Origin: Hyperoodon ampullatus
Lineage: Eukaryota; Chordata; Mammalia; Artiodactyla; Ziphiidae
DNA length: 64,000 bases
NCBI GenBank assembly: GCA_949752795.1
Contig: OX457057.1
Coordinates: forward strand, 160,123,980-160,187,979
Reading direction: 5' to 3'
The notes under the pieces are model-generated. The model was not told the origin of the DNA, did not search any database, and was given only the letters and a program-made list of their open reading frames with translations. Below, piece by piece: positions 37,201-48,937 of the stretch (position 1 is its first letter; the number at the start of each line of letters is the position of its first letter). Both the position numbers and the translations under genes were made by a program.

Positions 37201-37724
37201 AAACTTCATGTCCAGCTTAAAGTCATGTCCAGCTTTAAGCATGGAATCATTTAAAGCATTTAACTGTTATGGCGATCATAACAGTTAGGAAGGTCAAGAG
37301 AGAGAGGTCCACGGACTCCAAGACCTCACAGCAGGTGGGGCTGTCTCCAGGTCTCCCTCCTTCCACCCCAGTTCACCTCCCAGGTCCACAGGCACTCTTC
37401 TGCTCTCCCTGGATGGCACAGCTCCCTGCACACTAGCTCCTGACCACTCCTCTCTCATCAAATCCATCCTCCTGGGGCGTTCGAGACATGACTTGCTCCT
37501 GGTTTCCTCCTACTTGACTGTCAGCACCCTCCCATCTCCTGCCTGGATGTCTCCTTCTCTACCCATGTGGTATTTTGCGTGGCTTTGGGGAACTCTGGAC
37601 ATCCTTGTGCCTCTGGCAATGCAGATCAGGCCAGGTTGGGGGCCTGGAGAGAACACCTGGAAGGGCCAGGTTATGTCACCAGAACAGAAAAGGCTCCACT
37701 GAGAGAAATGGGACATCTACTGTG
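37201..37724. other. Non-coding stretch
   Basis: Nothing recognised. Confidence 0.5.
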
Positions 37725-37925
37725 TACCTAGTGGTGTTCTTGGCTTACATCATTTCACTGAATCCTCTGACTAATCTTATGAGTTAGACTTGGTTATTCT
37801 TCTGCTTCACAGGTGAGAAAACTACCACTAAGCAAAGTCAGAGTTCTGGCCCAAAGTCACAGAGTAAGAGGTAGAAGCCAGGATTTGAACTCCTGAGGCC
37901 AAGACTTACCCACTGTGCAACTGCC
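37725..37925 (-). repeat. MIR SINE
   Basis: Good reverse MIR: ctgactaatcttatgagtta, caggtgagaaaactaccac, gccaggatttgaactcctg. Confidence 0.85.
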
Positions 37926-38529
37926 TCTTTGGAACAGGGTATACAGCATATCCACAGCACTGGTGAGTCCTCAGTTTGACATAAACCTGCAAAATGGAGA
38001 AAATAAATCTGCACACGAATTTACCTTCTTGCATTAACATTCAAGTTCAATTGTTTGTGGCCCAAACCCTGAGCAGTTGGGTCTAGATTCTACAGTCACA
38101 TTCCCAACCCCTTCCTTCTGATTTTCATTTGAAAATTTATCAACTGCTTCCATGTCGCTGCATATGCCGTGGATCATATTGAGCTTTCCGTTTTTTTTTT
38201 TTCTGGGCCTTTTTCTCCACAGTCTCAGATTCCCCTTTGAAGTCTTCGAGATGGGTTTGGCAAGCATCCAGGCCAAAACCCACACTTCCTGGGTTTTCAC
38301 TCCGTCCCTGCCAGCAACCCATCCCTCTAGTGTGTTAAGTCCACTGATCTCATACTTCAAAACCCTCCCCAGAGCCAGCTGCGCACGTCCCACAGCCCCC
38401 TCTCTCTTCCAAGGTCACAACCTTCCACAGGAAGGAGGGATGAAAACACATCGTTTTCAAGCCCTCAAGTCTTTCTATCTCCTGCTCAAAATGTCAAAGT
38501 CTGTGGAGACATGTTCAAGGTTGTCTTTT

Positions 38530-38740
38530 TTTTTTTTTTTTTTTTTTTTTGCGGTACGCGGGCCTCTCACTGTTGTGGCCTCTCCGTTGCGGAGCACAGG
38601 CTCCGGATGCGCAGCTCAGCTGCCATGGCTCACGGGCCCAGCCGCTACGCGGAATGTGGGATCTTCCCAGACCGGGGCACGAACCCGTGTCCCCTGCATC
38701 GGCAGGCAGACTCTCAACCACTGCGCCACCAGGAAAGCCC
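38530..38740 (-). mobile_element. CHR-type SINE, young subtype, minus strand
   Basis: Perfect duplication caaggttgtctttt at 38516-38529 and 38741-38754, with a T run of about 26. Frames across it are spurious. Confidence 0.95.
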
Positions 38741-38754
38741 CAAGGTTGTCTTTT

Positions 38755-39289
38755 ACCCTGACTAGATCATTTCTCCTGTGTGAGTCAGAAGAAGTGGGCA
38801 GTTGTGTGAGACCTGAACCAGCAGGCTATACCCTGTCACTGCCCAAATTAAACAAGATGATGAAGATGCGTGTTGTATAAGCAGTAGAACACTAGTCAGA
38901 CGTTAGATGGTGGCGGTTATTTGGGATGAGTCATCCAGGAAGAGGGCGCACATCTCCTTCTTAGTCCTGGCTGATAAGACACAGCTGACTTTGTACCTCA
39001 GGGGAGGGGTCACAACCCCACCTCCAGGGAGCCCACCAGGATACCGCCTGCCTTGAGACAGTGCCTAAGGACACTGTTCTGCTGGGGGACATCTGTTCAG
39101 CCAGGTCAACACAGCTGCTCTTGGATGCGCCTTTCTCGGCTCTGATTTGTAACTCTGAGGCCCTTGGGCTCTGGCACCAAAGACCTGCCCCTCCCATCAC
39201 TGGCTATCTGGCCCAGACCTTCCCACCCAAGGGTTTCTTGCTTTTTGCTTTTCTTCACGTGTTTGCAAAATAACAAATGCAGTTAACAT
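38755..39289. other. Non-coding stretch
   Basis: No gene or clear repeat recognised. Confidence 0.5.
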
Positions 39290-39395
39290 TTATAAAACAA
39301 TGTACATATTTTATCTCATTTGATCCTTGCACCTGTGTTGTGACGTCATTAATACATTCTGTTTTGGAAAACTGAGGCTGAGAAAGGATAATTGC
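39290..39395 (-). repeat. MIR fragment, left part
   Basis: Reverse MIR: atctcatttgatccttgcacc, gaaaactgaggctgag. It is interrupted at aattgc by two SINEs and resumes at 39763. Confidence 0.7.
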
Positions 39396-39399
39396 CTTA

Positions 39400-39510
39400 T
39401 TTATTTTAGCCACACAGCTTGCGGGATCTTAGTCCCCAACCAGGGCTTGAACCCGTGCCCTTGGCAGTGAAAGCATGGAGTCCTAACCACTGGACCACGA
39501 GGGAATTCCC
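39400..39510 (-). mobile_element. Short CHR-type SINE, older subtype
   Basis: Reverse copy of about 110 bp (gccacacagcttgcgggatc ... gggaattccc). It is flanked by taattgc at 39389-39395 and 39511-39517. Confidence 0.8.
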
Positions 39511-39521
39511 TAATTGCTTTT

Positions 39522-39750
39522 GGGTTTTTTGTTGTTGTTGTTGCTATTTTTTTTTTTGCGGTACGCGGGCCTCTCACTGTTGTGGCCTCTCCCATTGAGG
39601 AGCACAGGCTCCGGACGCGCAGGCTCAGTGGCCATGGCTCACGGGCCCAGCCGCTCCGCGGCATGTGGGATCTTCCCGGACCGGGGCACGAACCCGTGTC
39701 CCCTGCATCGGCAGGCGGACTCTCAACCACTGAGCCACCAGGGAAGCCCC
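39522..39750 (-). mobile_element. CHR-type SINE, young subtype, in the same target
   Basis: Perfect duplication ctaattgctttt at 39510-39521 and 39751-39762. The tail at its left carries a (GTT)n stretch. It used the same target word as the neighbouring older SINE. Confidence 0.93.
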
Positions 39751-39762
39751 CTAATTGCTTTT

Positions 39763-39850
39763 ATTAAAGCCCCAAGATAATATGTGGCACAGCTGAGATT
39801 TGAACCCATGGCTATATCATGTAACAGCCCATTCTCTTAATCATTTTGTT
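39763..39850 (-). repeat. MIR fragment, right part
   Basis: Continues reverse MIR: gtggcacagctgagatttgaacc. Confidence 0.7.
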
Positions 39851-40003
39851 AACCCCCCTCATCCTCATAACTTAAAAGCTAGGAACACAAACAGTTTACA
39901 ACTTAGAACTAAGCACTTGCACTTTATTCTGGAGTACTGGGAAGGGGGCAAGCTGCCCTGCTCACACTACAAGCCTCACTTAGGTAGCTCACAAAACATC
40001 TGA

Positions 40004-40152
40004 TGCTTCTCAGACTTTCAAGTACATAGGAATCACCTGGGGGTCTGGTCCAAGTGCAGATTTTGAGTCTAGGTTCGGGTGAGCCTGAGAGTCATAGTTC
40101 TAACGAGCTCCCTGGCAATGCCATACTGCTGCTCTGAGGACCACACTCCAAG
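40004..40152 (+). mobile_element. MER5-type MITE (hAT-Charlie)
   Basis: gcttctcagactttcaagta, ggaatcacctgggggtctgg and ctctgaggaccacactccaa match the MER5 non-autonomous DNA transposon from end to end. Diverged. Confidence 0.75.
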
Positions 40153-40209
40153 TAGGAGACCCTAGAATTCTGGTGCTCTGACTCACCCGGCTGTGAGTGA
40201 CTGATCAGA

Positions 40210-40445
40210 CCATCCCGAAGGCCAGCTCGAGAGGGGCTTTCTGGGCTGAAGGTACAGCAAGAGCTAAGGCATTGAATCCTGACTGTGTGGGGGGCAAAGT
40301 ATGCCAGGCAATCAGCAGAGCTGGGACCCAGGGCATGTGGGAGAATGCAGTAGAACACAAGTCTTAGAAAACAAGTCTAGAAGGAAAATTTGGAGTTAAA
40401 CTGTGAAGAGCCTTGAATATGATGCTAAGACATTTAAGAGTCCAA
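40210..40445 (-). repeat. Possible L2 fragment
   Basis: gtgaagagccttgaatatgatg resembles reverse L2 text; low certainty. Confidence 0.35.
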
Positions 40446-40804
40446 ATTTACACCTCTTTTTAACCACACCTCTTTTATGGTGAAATTATCCATTTCTAGC
40501 TTCTTAATACCTATCCTCCTTATTAGAAATAACGAGTGCAGCCTCTGAATCATCTTTTTATGCCCTAAAATGTCTTGCACCTGGATCTTCAGTAAAGACC
40601 AGAGAATGGGGAACACTGGAGTTCTCTGAAAGGAAGAATGATGGGACTCAGTCTGTGCCTCAGGCATTAGGAATGGTGGACTGGAGATGCAGAGATGTGT
40701 TCAGAGACTATCCCAACATTCCAGGGTTGGATAATGAGGCTGGAACAGAGACGATGACTGTGGGGATGGATGGAAAGGGGAGAGGTACTCTAGAGGCAAT
40801 TGAT

Positions 40805-41310
40805 CAGACTGCACACTGGTTATTCTCCATGGCTGCCCTCCCCTTCCCCCATCCCTCTGGCTCTCTTTGCCCTGTGCTGTTCTCCAGAAGACTGACCCCT
40901 GTGGGCTGCACCATCCAGGCCACCTTCCCTTCTGCTTCCAGTTGAGTTCAGCCAATGAGAGGCACCAGTAGGCGATTGTAGAAGGAAGAAACAGAGGACA
41001 GAGGTCGAGGTCTGTCTTTCCACACCCCCTATGCCCTCACTTCTTCCCTTCCTCACTGAGGTCTTGGCAGGTTGTATTCATCCATGGCCAAAGCTTCAGT
41101 AGGGCAGTCCCTTTTCCATGGTGCCAGCTGGGGGGGGCCACACTCTGTAAGGTGCAGATGCTATCCTGCAAGGTGAGGTACCGTGGCCAATGTGTATTCT
41201 TTCCCCTAAAGTCAGATAACCCAGGTCTCTGAACCAAGAGGCAAAGGTAAGAATGACATGTCTTACTGCCCAGTAACCCACTTTAGGGATTTTTTTCCTT
41301 CCCTTGGGCT
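40805..41310 (+). repeat. Unassigned old interspersed repeat, copy 1
   Basis: Contains tcagccaatgagaggcacca, shared in diverged form with 42489-42520 and 43478-43510, followed by similar pyrimidine-rich text. I recognise this as a dispersed mammalian repeat but cannot name it safely. Open frames here lack known domains. Confidence 0.4.
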
Positions 41311-41329
41311 CCGTGGTGGTGACACATGC

Positions 41330-41790
41330 CACTCAGGCTATGCCCCACTTCCCTTGGCCCACCTGAGACACCCCGAAGTGGGGCAGGCAGATCCTAGCAT
41401 GCCATAAGGGCCAAGTGCACACCTCTCTTCTTCTCTGCCAGAGGGCTTTCTCCAGCACTGTGGGAGCTTGTTCCACCACAGACACACCTAGAAGTCAAGG
41501 TCGAAACCTCTACCAATGGTGGATGGGAGTCCCAGCCCCAGCCTCCCTGTTCTCTGGTAGGATGATTCTGAAGTGTGTTTCACACTATTTCTCAGAGTCT
41601 CCAGCAGGACCAAGCCCAGTGGCCACAGTCGTTTGATCATTCATTCACCTTTCATTGGCTCTTCTCCCTTCCTTGTCTCATTTCCCCACACCCTCACTCA
41701 TGTTTTCTGAGATCACCTCCCAGATAAACTACCTACGCCCTAGTCCTTGTCCCAAGGTCAGCTTTTGGAGGAACCCAAAGTAAGATAGTG
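41330..41790 (+). repeat. LTR-like sequence
   Basis: Ends with ttggaggaacccaaagtaag, a typical mammalian LTR 3' end. Boundaries are approximate. Confidence 0.4.
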
Positions 41791-42394
41791 CATTTGAGGC
41801 AAGGCTGCCACCAGAGAACACACTCTGAGCTACATTGGGCCATTTGGAGCTCTTCATGGATGGTCAGAGAAGGGGATGATTAACGAATTAATTTAATTAA
41901 AACAAGAGGAAGTTGGTTGCTGCTTGGGGCAAAAGGGACTAAGACTGCAACTGAGAGGATTCCTTGGGACATCTCTCAGTGCTCGCATGGCCAGTAATAA
42001 GGGCCAATGGGAAGCCATGGCAACCCAGTAAAGATGGGACCACTAAAATTGTGGATCCTGCAAAAATGAAGGTTTGGAACATCCACCAGGTGCCCAATAG
42101 TCAAGGTGTGGGCAGGGGCTTGGGGGAACACAAAATGAGTGGTGGAAAAAGAAAAGCTTTACGTTGTTTCTTTCCCCTACTTTTTTTCTGCTGCTTTATA
42201 TGAAGAGCAATGGCCAACATGATAGCTTTCGAGAGTGGAGTGTTATTGAATCAACATCATCCTATGATGCTAGAGAGGTTCATGGGAGTTGGGGCTTTTC
42301 CTGTGTTGGAGAAACACACATTTCTTCACTAAATAAAGGATAAGAAAGATGCCAAGTGACAAACAGGTTACACTGTGCTGATTAATCTTGATTT
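41791..42394. other. Non-coding stretch
   Basis: Nothing recognised. Confidence 0.5.
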
Positions 42395-42810
42395 GTCCTC
42401 CAAATCCCTTCCTCACCCTCTCTGTTCTGCTCTGACCTCAGAGGCTGGCCTCCATGGGCTGCTACACTTGGCATCCTTTCCTCCCACTTCTGGTTCAGCC
42501 AATACAGGGCACCAGTAGGAGATGTGAGGGCAGGCGAGAGAGATGCTTGGGTATTCATTTCTCTGTTCCCTCCACGTCTTGCCACAGTTTGGGAAATGCA
42601 GCGGCTGCATTTCTATAAGCCTCTGAGCGGTGACCCCTCCTCCAGGCTCCAGCTCTTCCGCGGGCTCCAGCTCTATGGCTCCTTGGAGGCCTGTGGGTGG
42701 TAAGAGCTTCCAGATCTCACTTGTCCCTGACGGGTCACCATTTGTGGGGATTCCCTGAACCCTGTCCACACAGAAATAGAACCTTTATTAAACTTCCTTT
42801 AGTTAAACCA
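42395..42810 (+). repeat. Unassigned old interspersed repeat, copy 2
   Basis: Same layout as copy 1: tcagccaatacagggcacca, then a purine-rich patch, ggctccagctcttccgcggg, and a tttattaaacttcct 3' end. An internal imperfect repeat of ggctccagctct occurs at about 42645-42677. Confidence 0.45.
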
Positions 42811-43290
42811 TCTGTTTCCTACTGGGAACTGGGCTGATCAAGACAGGTGGTGAAAAGCAAGTGGAGAGAAAGGAGGAGGAGGGGATGAGGATGGCCGAGG
42901 TTTCCAGCCATCAGCTGGAGAGGACACTGCAGAGCAGGTTTGTCTGATACACGCTTTCAACCACATCCCATGTGCTATCAGCTTCCTATTCTCCCTAGTA
43001 CTTCTTTTTCTGCAGTCACTCAGGCAGATTTGGGTTTTGCCTGAAAAGTCTTCTTAGAAGAGGTAGGTGGCACTTTAGGCTTGCAAAGTTAAATAAAAAT
43101 TACTAGCCATTAAAAAAAAGGAAGAGGTAGGTGGCTTCTAAAAGAAAGAAACAAAGCAGTAAAATGGAAGCACATGGGGTCACATTTACTCTGACGCAGC
43201 CCCATTGAGGTTATCATGGAGGGCTGAGGTGCTATGTCCACAGAAGGTACCTAAGTGGGCGACATTTCATTTCCTTCCCCTCCCAGATAA
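42811..43290. other. Non-coding stretch
   Basis: Nothing recognised. The phrase gaagaggtaggtggc occurs twice (about 43056 and 43121), around a short AT-rich piece ending in an A run. Confidence 0.5.
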
Positions 43291-43800
43291 CTGAGAGTGT
43301 CCATCCGCCAGTCCAGCTCCAAGCCTCAGCCCGAGGATAGCAGTAGCAGTTCATATTAGACACTGTTTATTCAAAGACATTAGTGGTTGTGCGAGCCATG
43401 CACCTGTTTGTTCTTAGACCCATGCCCTGCTCTGTTCTGAATCACAGAAGACTCATTTTGCAGGTTCCTTTGCCCTCAAGCAGGCTCAGCCAATGGGGGC
43501 ATCTCTCCTCACCATCTCTCTGGATACGAATGGCATGTCCAGCCACGGCTCTGCCTCCCCTATGATTCCAGCTTCCCCTGACATTCCCTGTCTCTGTGGT
43601 CCCAGCTCCTGGGAACAGCAGCCTTGGCTTCTGAAATCTGATAAGACCACTGGCTCCCTGGGTCCCAGAAATGGGAGCTTCCTGCTGTGTTGGTCCCTTG
43701 TTCCCCACCCACTGCTTGTCTCTTTGGCTCTTCCATTCCCTGTTTAATTAATTATCCTCTATTGAAAGATTAAGAGTGGCTTCTGTTTTCCTGACTGGAC
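43291..43800 (+). repeat. Unassigned old LTR-like repeat, copy 3
   Basis: Has ctcagccaatgggggcatct and a 3' end gactggaccctgactgatac. It looks like an LTR of ERVL/MaLR type. Confidence 0.45.
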
Positions 43801-43890
43801 CCTGACTGATACAGTGACTTGTCCAAGATCACTTGACAGGTAAGCAGCAGAGTCAAACCAGTTCTGTTGACCCCAAAGCCCCCGCGCTCC
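43801..43890 (-). repeat. MIR fragment
   Basis: gacttgtccaagatcacttg and agcagagtcaaaccag match reverse MIR. Confidence 0.6.
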
Positions 43891-44226
43891 CCCTGTCATG
43901 CCGTCCTGCCACATCACTGCCTCAGAGGACTCCAGGCCCTGGCATCTCACCGAAGCTTCTGCTCTCCATTGCAACCGTGTCTCTGACCTGGGGGTCAGGG
44001 TTTTCATATTTGGATTCAAAGGTTCTTGTGCTGGTGACCTGATTTGCCTAGTTCAAAGCTCACTCAGGACCTAAGACACAGCAGCTACCAGGCCTGGAAG
44101 GAAGGCCTCTCTTTGCTTTTGTTTATTTCCTTATTTTTGTTTATTGGTGTGCAAGAAAATCTCAGGTGAATTCAGGAGTCCCCACCAAACCACATATGAA
44201 TGTACTTCAAAATCTTCTCAGTTTGA

Positions 44227-44341
44227 GGGAGTTCTGGTGGTTCAGTGGTTTGGATTCGGCGCTTTCACTGCTGTGGCCCCAGGGTCAATCCCTTGTTGGG
44301 GAACTAAGATCCCACAAGCGGCGTGGGCACAGCCAACAAAA
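44227..44341 (+). mobile_element. Short CHR-type SINE, older subtype
   Basis: gggagttctggtggttcagtgg ends in gccaacaaaaaac. Same type as 39400-39510 in the opposite direction; target duplication not clear. Confidence 0.75.
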
Positions 44342-45629
44342 AACACAAACTTCTGGGTCTGAAAAAGAACTTACTTACTGCCAGGTAAGGAAAAGACGGC
44401 TCCTTGGCCAGTGCAACCACAGGAGGGCAAGGCCCACTCCACTCCACTGTGTGTGGCAGATTACACGACAGCCCCAAAGGATTCACCATAATTGGCTTGG
44501 GTGTAGCTCTCTCTCTCCGATTCCCTTGCTAGGTGGAAATGATGAGAAACAGCACATTCCAGCTTCCCTAAGGTAGCTCCACGGGAGCCCAGACCTGAAG
44601 TGCACCACACTGTGAGATAATAAGACCTCATCTAGCAGAGAGGAGGTTATGTAACTAGAAATCAGCCCATCAGCCATAACAAAACAATCAGGGAGGGTCG
44701 GAAAGACCGACAGCGCCATTCCAAGTGACCTGTTCTAGTTCTGCGGGTGGGATGGGGGGTGATGAACAGAACCCCCTAGAGATGCGATTCTGAATTCTTC
44801 AACGTGACCCTCCTTTCAGCAGCACCAGCGGGCTGTAGGGCTCAGAGGAGGGACTCTTCTTTCTCCAGAAAAGAAAGTCTCAGAAGCTCTCTTGCTCTCC
44901 TCACAGTAAGCTCAGGCCTCACCTTGGTGCTTCCCTCTCTGACCTCCCAGAGCAGCTACTGTCAGTACTGCTGGCCTTCAGATATTTCTACCTGACTCAG
45001 AAAGGGATGCAGGCAATGGTCAGGAAGGGCGCATCAGGCCCGCACACCTGCTGCACACGGAAGGGGCTGGGAGCACAGAGCAGGAAAGCTCCCTACACCC
45101 TGACAGGAGCACCAGAACCAGAAATGAGCATTATTCACCGACCTAACAATGGAATGAGCTTTGGTACAAAAGCCCACATCCAAGCCTGGTGTTCCCAGAG
45201 CTCTGTCAGAGCAGGTGGGTGACAAAGGATTACCTCATACACATATGCACACTCTCCACAGACAAAAGTCAAAATTAAACACAGGCAGAAAAGACAAGTC
45301 AATACTATCAGTGAGTGCCATAGCTAGTTAAATACCAAAATCTCCCAGTCTCCTTTTAAAAGCTCAGTCCCCGTTCCTGTCCCCGGACACTGGGCTTCAG
45401 TAGTCTGGGGTGGAGCCAGAGGCCACGTGTAGATGACCACTGACCACTGGTGTCCCCCCAGGAGCACTTGGGACCCCTCTCTCCTTCGTTCATCAGCCCT
45501 TCAGTTCCATTTACACCCAGTACAAGGCGATTCCAAGAATTGAGAAAGAACCTCACAAGATGAGGAGACATCATCGGAGATTTCAAGCTTCATGCTTTTC
45601 ATGCACCAAGCACTTATGTGACATACCTC
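44342..45629. other. Non-coding stretch
   Basis: No gene or clear repeat recognised. Confidence 0.5.
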
Positions 45630-45825
45630 TACCCCAGGCATTGCTCTAAACACTTTACAAATTCATGTCGTAAATGCGACCCTTCTAGCAATTTTCTGAG
45701 GCAGGTACTTTTACTATGCCCCCATTTACAAAAAGGAGCCCAGGCACAGAGGGTTCAGTGGTTTGTACAATGTCATGCAAATAAGTGCTGGAGCCAAGAT
45801 CTCAACCCACAGAGTCTGACTTGAG
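45630..45825 (-). repeat. MIR SINE
   Basis: Reverse MIR: ctctaaacactttacaaattc, ctgaggcaggtacttttac, gctggagccaagatctcaac. A (CA)n run follows at 45828-45856. Confidence 0.8.
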
Positions 45826-46421
45826 AGTACACACACACACACACACACGCACACATGTGTGTTTATTGCACACGGGCTATTTGAAAACTCACATTCAACA
45901 AAACTGTGAACTCCTTGAGGCAGAAATGGAGTGCTAGTCACCCAGCACACAGAGCTAGCGCTCAATAAACATCACCGGTTCGAGGGCCTGCTCTGTGCCA
46001 GGCACCGGGCTAGGTGTTGTCACATCAAGTTCCACGTTAGTCCTCACCACCCCTGCCTCACGCATGCATCCTCATGCTCTTTCTCTCTCCCTCGGGGAGT
46101 GCTGACAAGTCTCAGAGACAGGTCAGTGGATATTCACAGGTACATCCCTGCTGTGCTTTTCACACTGCTTCTGTCTTCCACGGCTCAGAGCCATTGCTGC
46201 CTTCCCTTCTGTGGGAGCCGGTGACACGTCTTTCTTGACAGGGAAAGAAGGGGTGACAGGAGGTGCTCAGACGAGGGAGGAATGCAGGCACTGGCCTAAG
46301 CCCGAGCTCGCAGCCTCTCCAGGTGTGTCACCTGCCCCGCCTGGCCCCAGCATCCTCAGCAAATGCAGACATATCACACTCACCTCCACTCTGCCTCTTG
46401 CCCACTGGTAACCACTGTGCT

Positions 46422-46660
46422 GTTTTTGTTTTTGTTTTTTTAACTTCTTTATTGGAATATAACTGCTTTACAATGGTGTTAGTTTCTGCTGTATCACAAA
46501 GTGAATCAGTTATACATATACATATATCCCCATATCTCTTCCCTCTTGCGTCTCCCTCCCTCCCACCCTCCCTATCCCACCCCTCTAGGTGGTCACAAAG
46601 CAACGAGCTGATCTCCCTGTGCTATGCGGCTGCTTCCCACTAGCTATCTATTTTACATTC
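46422..46660 (-). mobile_element. L1 3'-end insertion, minus strand
   Basis: Perfect duplication accactgtgct at 46411-46421 and 46661-46671. Contains only the L1 3'UTR, in reverse. Confidence 0.93.
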
Positions 46661-46824
46661 ACCACTGTGCTTTTAACAACTGGCAAATCCTTTCGCAGGA
46701 TGAGGCAGACGTACATCAGAGCCTTTGTGTTTTAGTGAATCTAAAGTTACACTTGTTCCCCAACTCCGGATGCTACCACAGCCCCTTCAAAGCCCAGGAT
46801 CCCCAGCGAGGCCTCCAGGCAGTC

Positions 46825-47005
46825 CCTGGCCGGGCGGCAGTCTCAACACACACTCTCAGCCCTCTCTAGCCCAACACCCCACTAGGCCTCCTAACTGGTT
46901 ACCTTGTGTCCATTTATGCTCCCCTCAGTCTATTCTCCATGCAGAACCAGAGTGATCCTGCTGAAATGTAGGCCAGACTGTGTCCCTCCCCTGCTCGAAG
47001 CCCTC
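46825..47005 (+). repeat. L2 fragment, left part
   Basis: L2 text: aggcctcctaactggttacc, agtctattctccatgcag, ctgctcgaagccctc. Broken by an LTR and resumed at 47500. Confidence 0.75.
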
Positions 47006-47499
47006 TCTGGTAGGCAGAATACTAAGATGGTCCCAAGATTCCTGTCCATGGTATGGGTGGGCCTGGTTTAATCAGGTGAGCCCCTTTAAAAGAAGGTCCA
47101 GAAGTCAGAGACAGAGGAAGTCAGAGAGATTTGAAACAGCAGAGATGCCCTCCAAAACAGCCACATTGTGGAGAGGGCCACCTGGCAGGGAACAGTGGCC
47201 TCTGGGAGCTGAGAATGGCGCCAGGTGAACAGCCAGCAAGAAAGCATGAATCTCAGTCCTACAACTGCAAAGAACTGAGTTCTGCCAACAGTCAGTGAGC
47301 TTGGAGAAGGGTCCCATGTCCCAAATGAGACTGCAATTTCAGCTGACACCTTGATTCAGCCTGGGGGGACCCTGAGTAGAGGATCCAGTGAAAGCATGCC
47401 AGACTCCTAACCCTTGGAAATGGTAAGACAGTAAATGTATGTCGCTTTAAGCCATTATGTTTCTAGTCATTTGTTACACAGCGATAGGAAACTAATATA
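47006..47499 (+). mobile_element. MLT1-type solo LTR
   Basis: Starts tctggtaggcagaatactaa (MLT1 begins tg-tggtaggcagaat) and ends aggaaactaatata. It has the internal phrases caacagtcagtgagcttgg and gctgacaccttgattcagcc. The 5-bp duplication ccctc lies at 47001-47005 and 47500-47504, and the L2 text joins correctly across it. Confidence 0.88.
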
Positions 47500-47504
47500 C
47501 CCTC

Positions 47505-48260
47505 CCATGCTTCCCCTCTTGCTCAGAGTAAAAGCTTGAACCCAATCTCCTACTATTCTTGCCCTAGTTCTCTCTGAACCAACTGCATAGACCAGGCATA
47601 CAGGTACCTCAGGGTCTTTGCACTTGCTGTTCCTTCTGTCCACAAGTTCTTCCCCTAAAGATCTGCATGGCTCTCTACCTCACTTCTCAGGGAGTCCAGC
47701 CTTTTACCCACTCCACCTGCTGACACTCTATATCACTCTTCTTTGTCTCAGTCTTCTCAAAACACTCTATGCCTACTAACATACCATAAACATTTATTCT
47801 TTGTTATTGTCTATCTCTCCCCCCGAGAATTAAACTCCATGAGGACAAACACTGTATTGGTCTCTTCCATTCACTGCTGCATCCCAGGCACCAAGCACAG
47901 GACCTACCACATGGTAAACACCCAGAACTTATATGTTAAATGAATGAATGGGTTTGGGCCCCTCTCAGCCCCAAATGTTCTCAGTTGTGTGGACATTATG
48001 TACTGTTCAAGGCCTAGAGGAAATCCCACCTTCTCCGGGAAGCCTATGCTTCACTGATCTCATATACCTCCGACCTCCAAAAACAGTGACAGTCTGCGCC
48101 ACAACATTCACTTAGCAGTTAAGTATATCCTGAAGTTTTTATGTAGCCCAATAATTGCTTCCCAGATTTAAGTCTTCTCCTGTCCCCCCTCATTGCCATC
48201 CCACAGCTCCATCCCTGCACTAGGCAGTGGGCTTCTTGAGGACCAGGATCAGTCCTTCAC
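47505..48260 (+). repeat. L2 fragment, right part(s)
   Basis: Continues L2 down to a 3' end near 47950 (ggacctaccacatggtaaac, aatgaatg). A second L2-like piece follows (aagcctatgcttcactgatc; gtgggcttcttgaggaccag). Confidence 0.75.
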
Positions 48261-48261
48261 T

Positions 48262-48478
48262 TATTTTTGGAAGAATAGTTGATTTACAATGTTGTGTTCA
48301 TTTCTGCTATACAGCAGAGTGACTCAGTTATACATATATATTCTTTGTCATATCCTTTTCCATTATGGTTTATCACAGGATATTGAAAATTGTTCCCTGT
48401 GCTATACAGTAGGATCCTGTTGTTTATCCACTCCATATATAATAGTTTGCATCTGCTAATCCCAAACTCCCAATCCTT
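48262..48478 (-). mobile_element. L1 3'-end fragment, minus strand
   Basis: ttgatttacaatgttgtgttc and cagagtgactcagttatac are the cetartiodactyl L1 3'UTR in reverse. Ends approximate. Confidence 0.75.
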
Positions 48479-48785
48479 CTTTCCCCCTTGGGAGAAGACG
48501 GAGGGAGAGAACTGGGTCTGTTGAAAGGGATAGAGACAGGGATGAAAAAGTTAATCATTATCCTTAGTGGAGAGTCAATAGGTAATGTCTCAAACTGACA
48601 AATCAAGAAATAGCAGTACACACATGTCATTGAGAAACACGGAGGCTAAAAACCAGAATAAATAGCTAACAGAGTTGAAAGACGTTGCCTCTGAATTTGA
48701 GATAGGAAGAAGTAGGATGGGGACAGATGATGGTCATTATAATCCTTGCAGTACTTTTTTTTTAACTTTTAAATTCATGTATATG

Positions 48786-48822
<37 letters not shown>

Positions 48823-48902
48823 TACTTTAATGAAAATAAGAATTTAAGATATGGCATAGCTCTTACTGAGCTCAGTTCAAAAAATATCCATAGGCCCAGA
48901 CT

Positions 48903-48937
48903 GTGGTTCCAACTCTGGCTGCATATAAGAGTTTCCT
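48903..48937 (+). mobile_element. MER5A MITE, left part
   Basis: ggttccaactctggctgcatat is the MER5A end. Split by a SINE and continuing at 49165. Confidence 0.7.
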
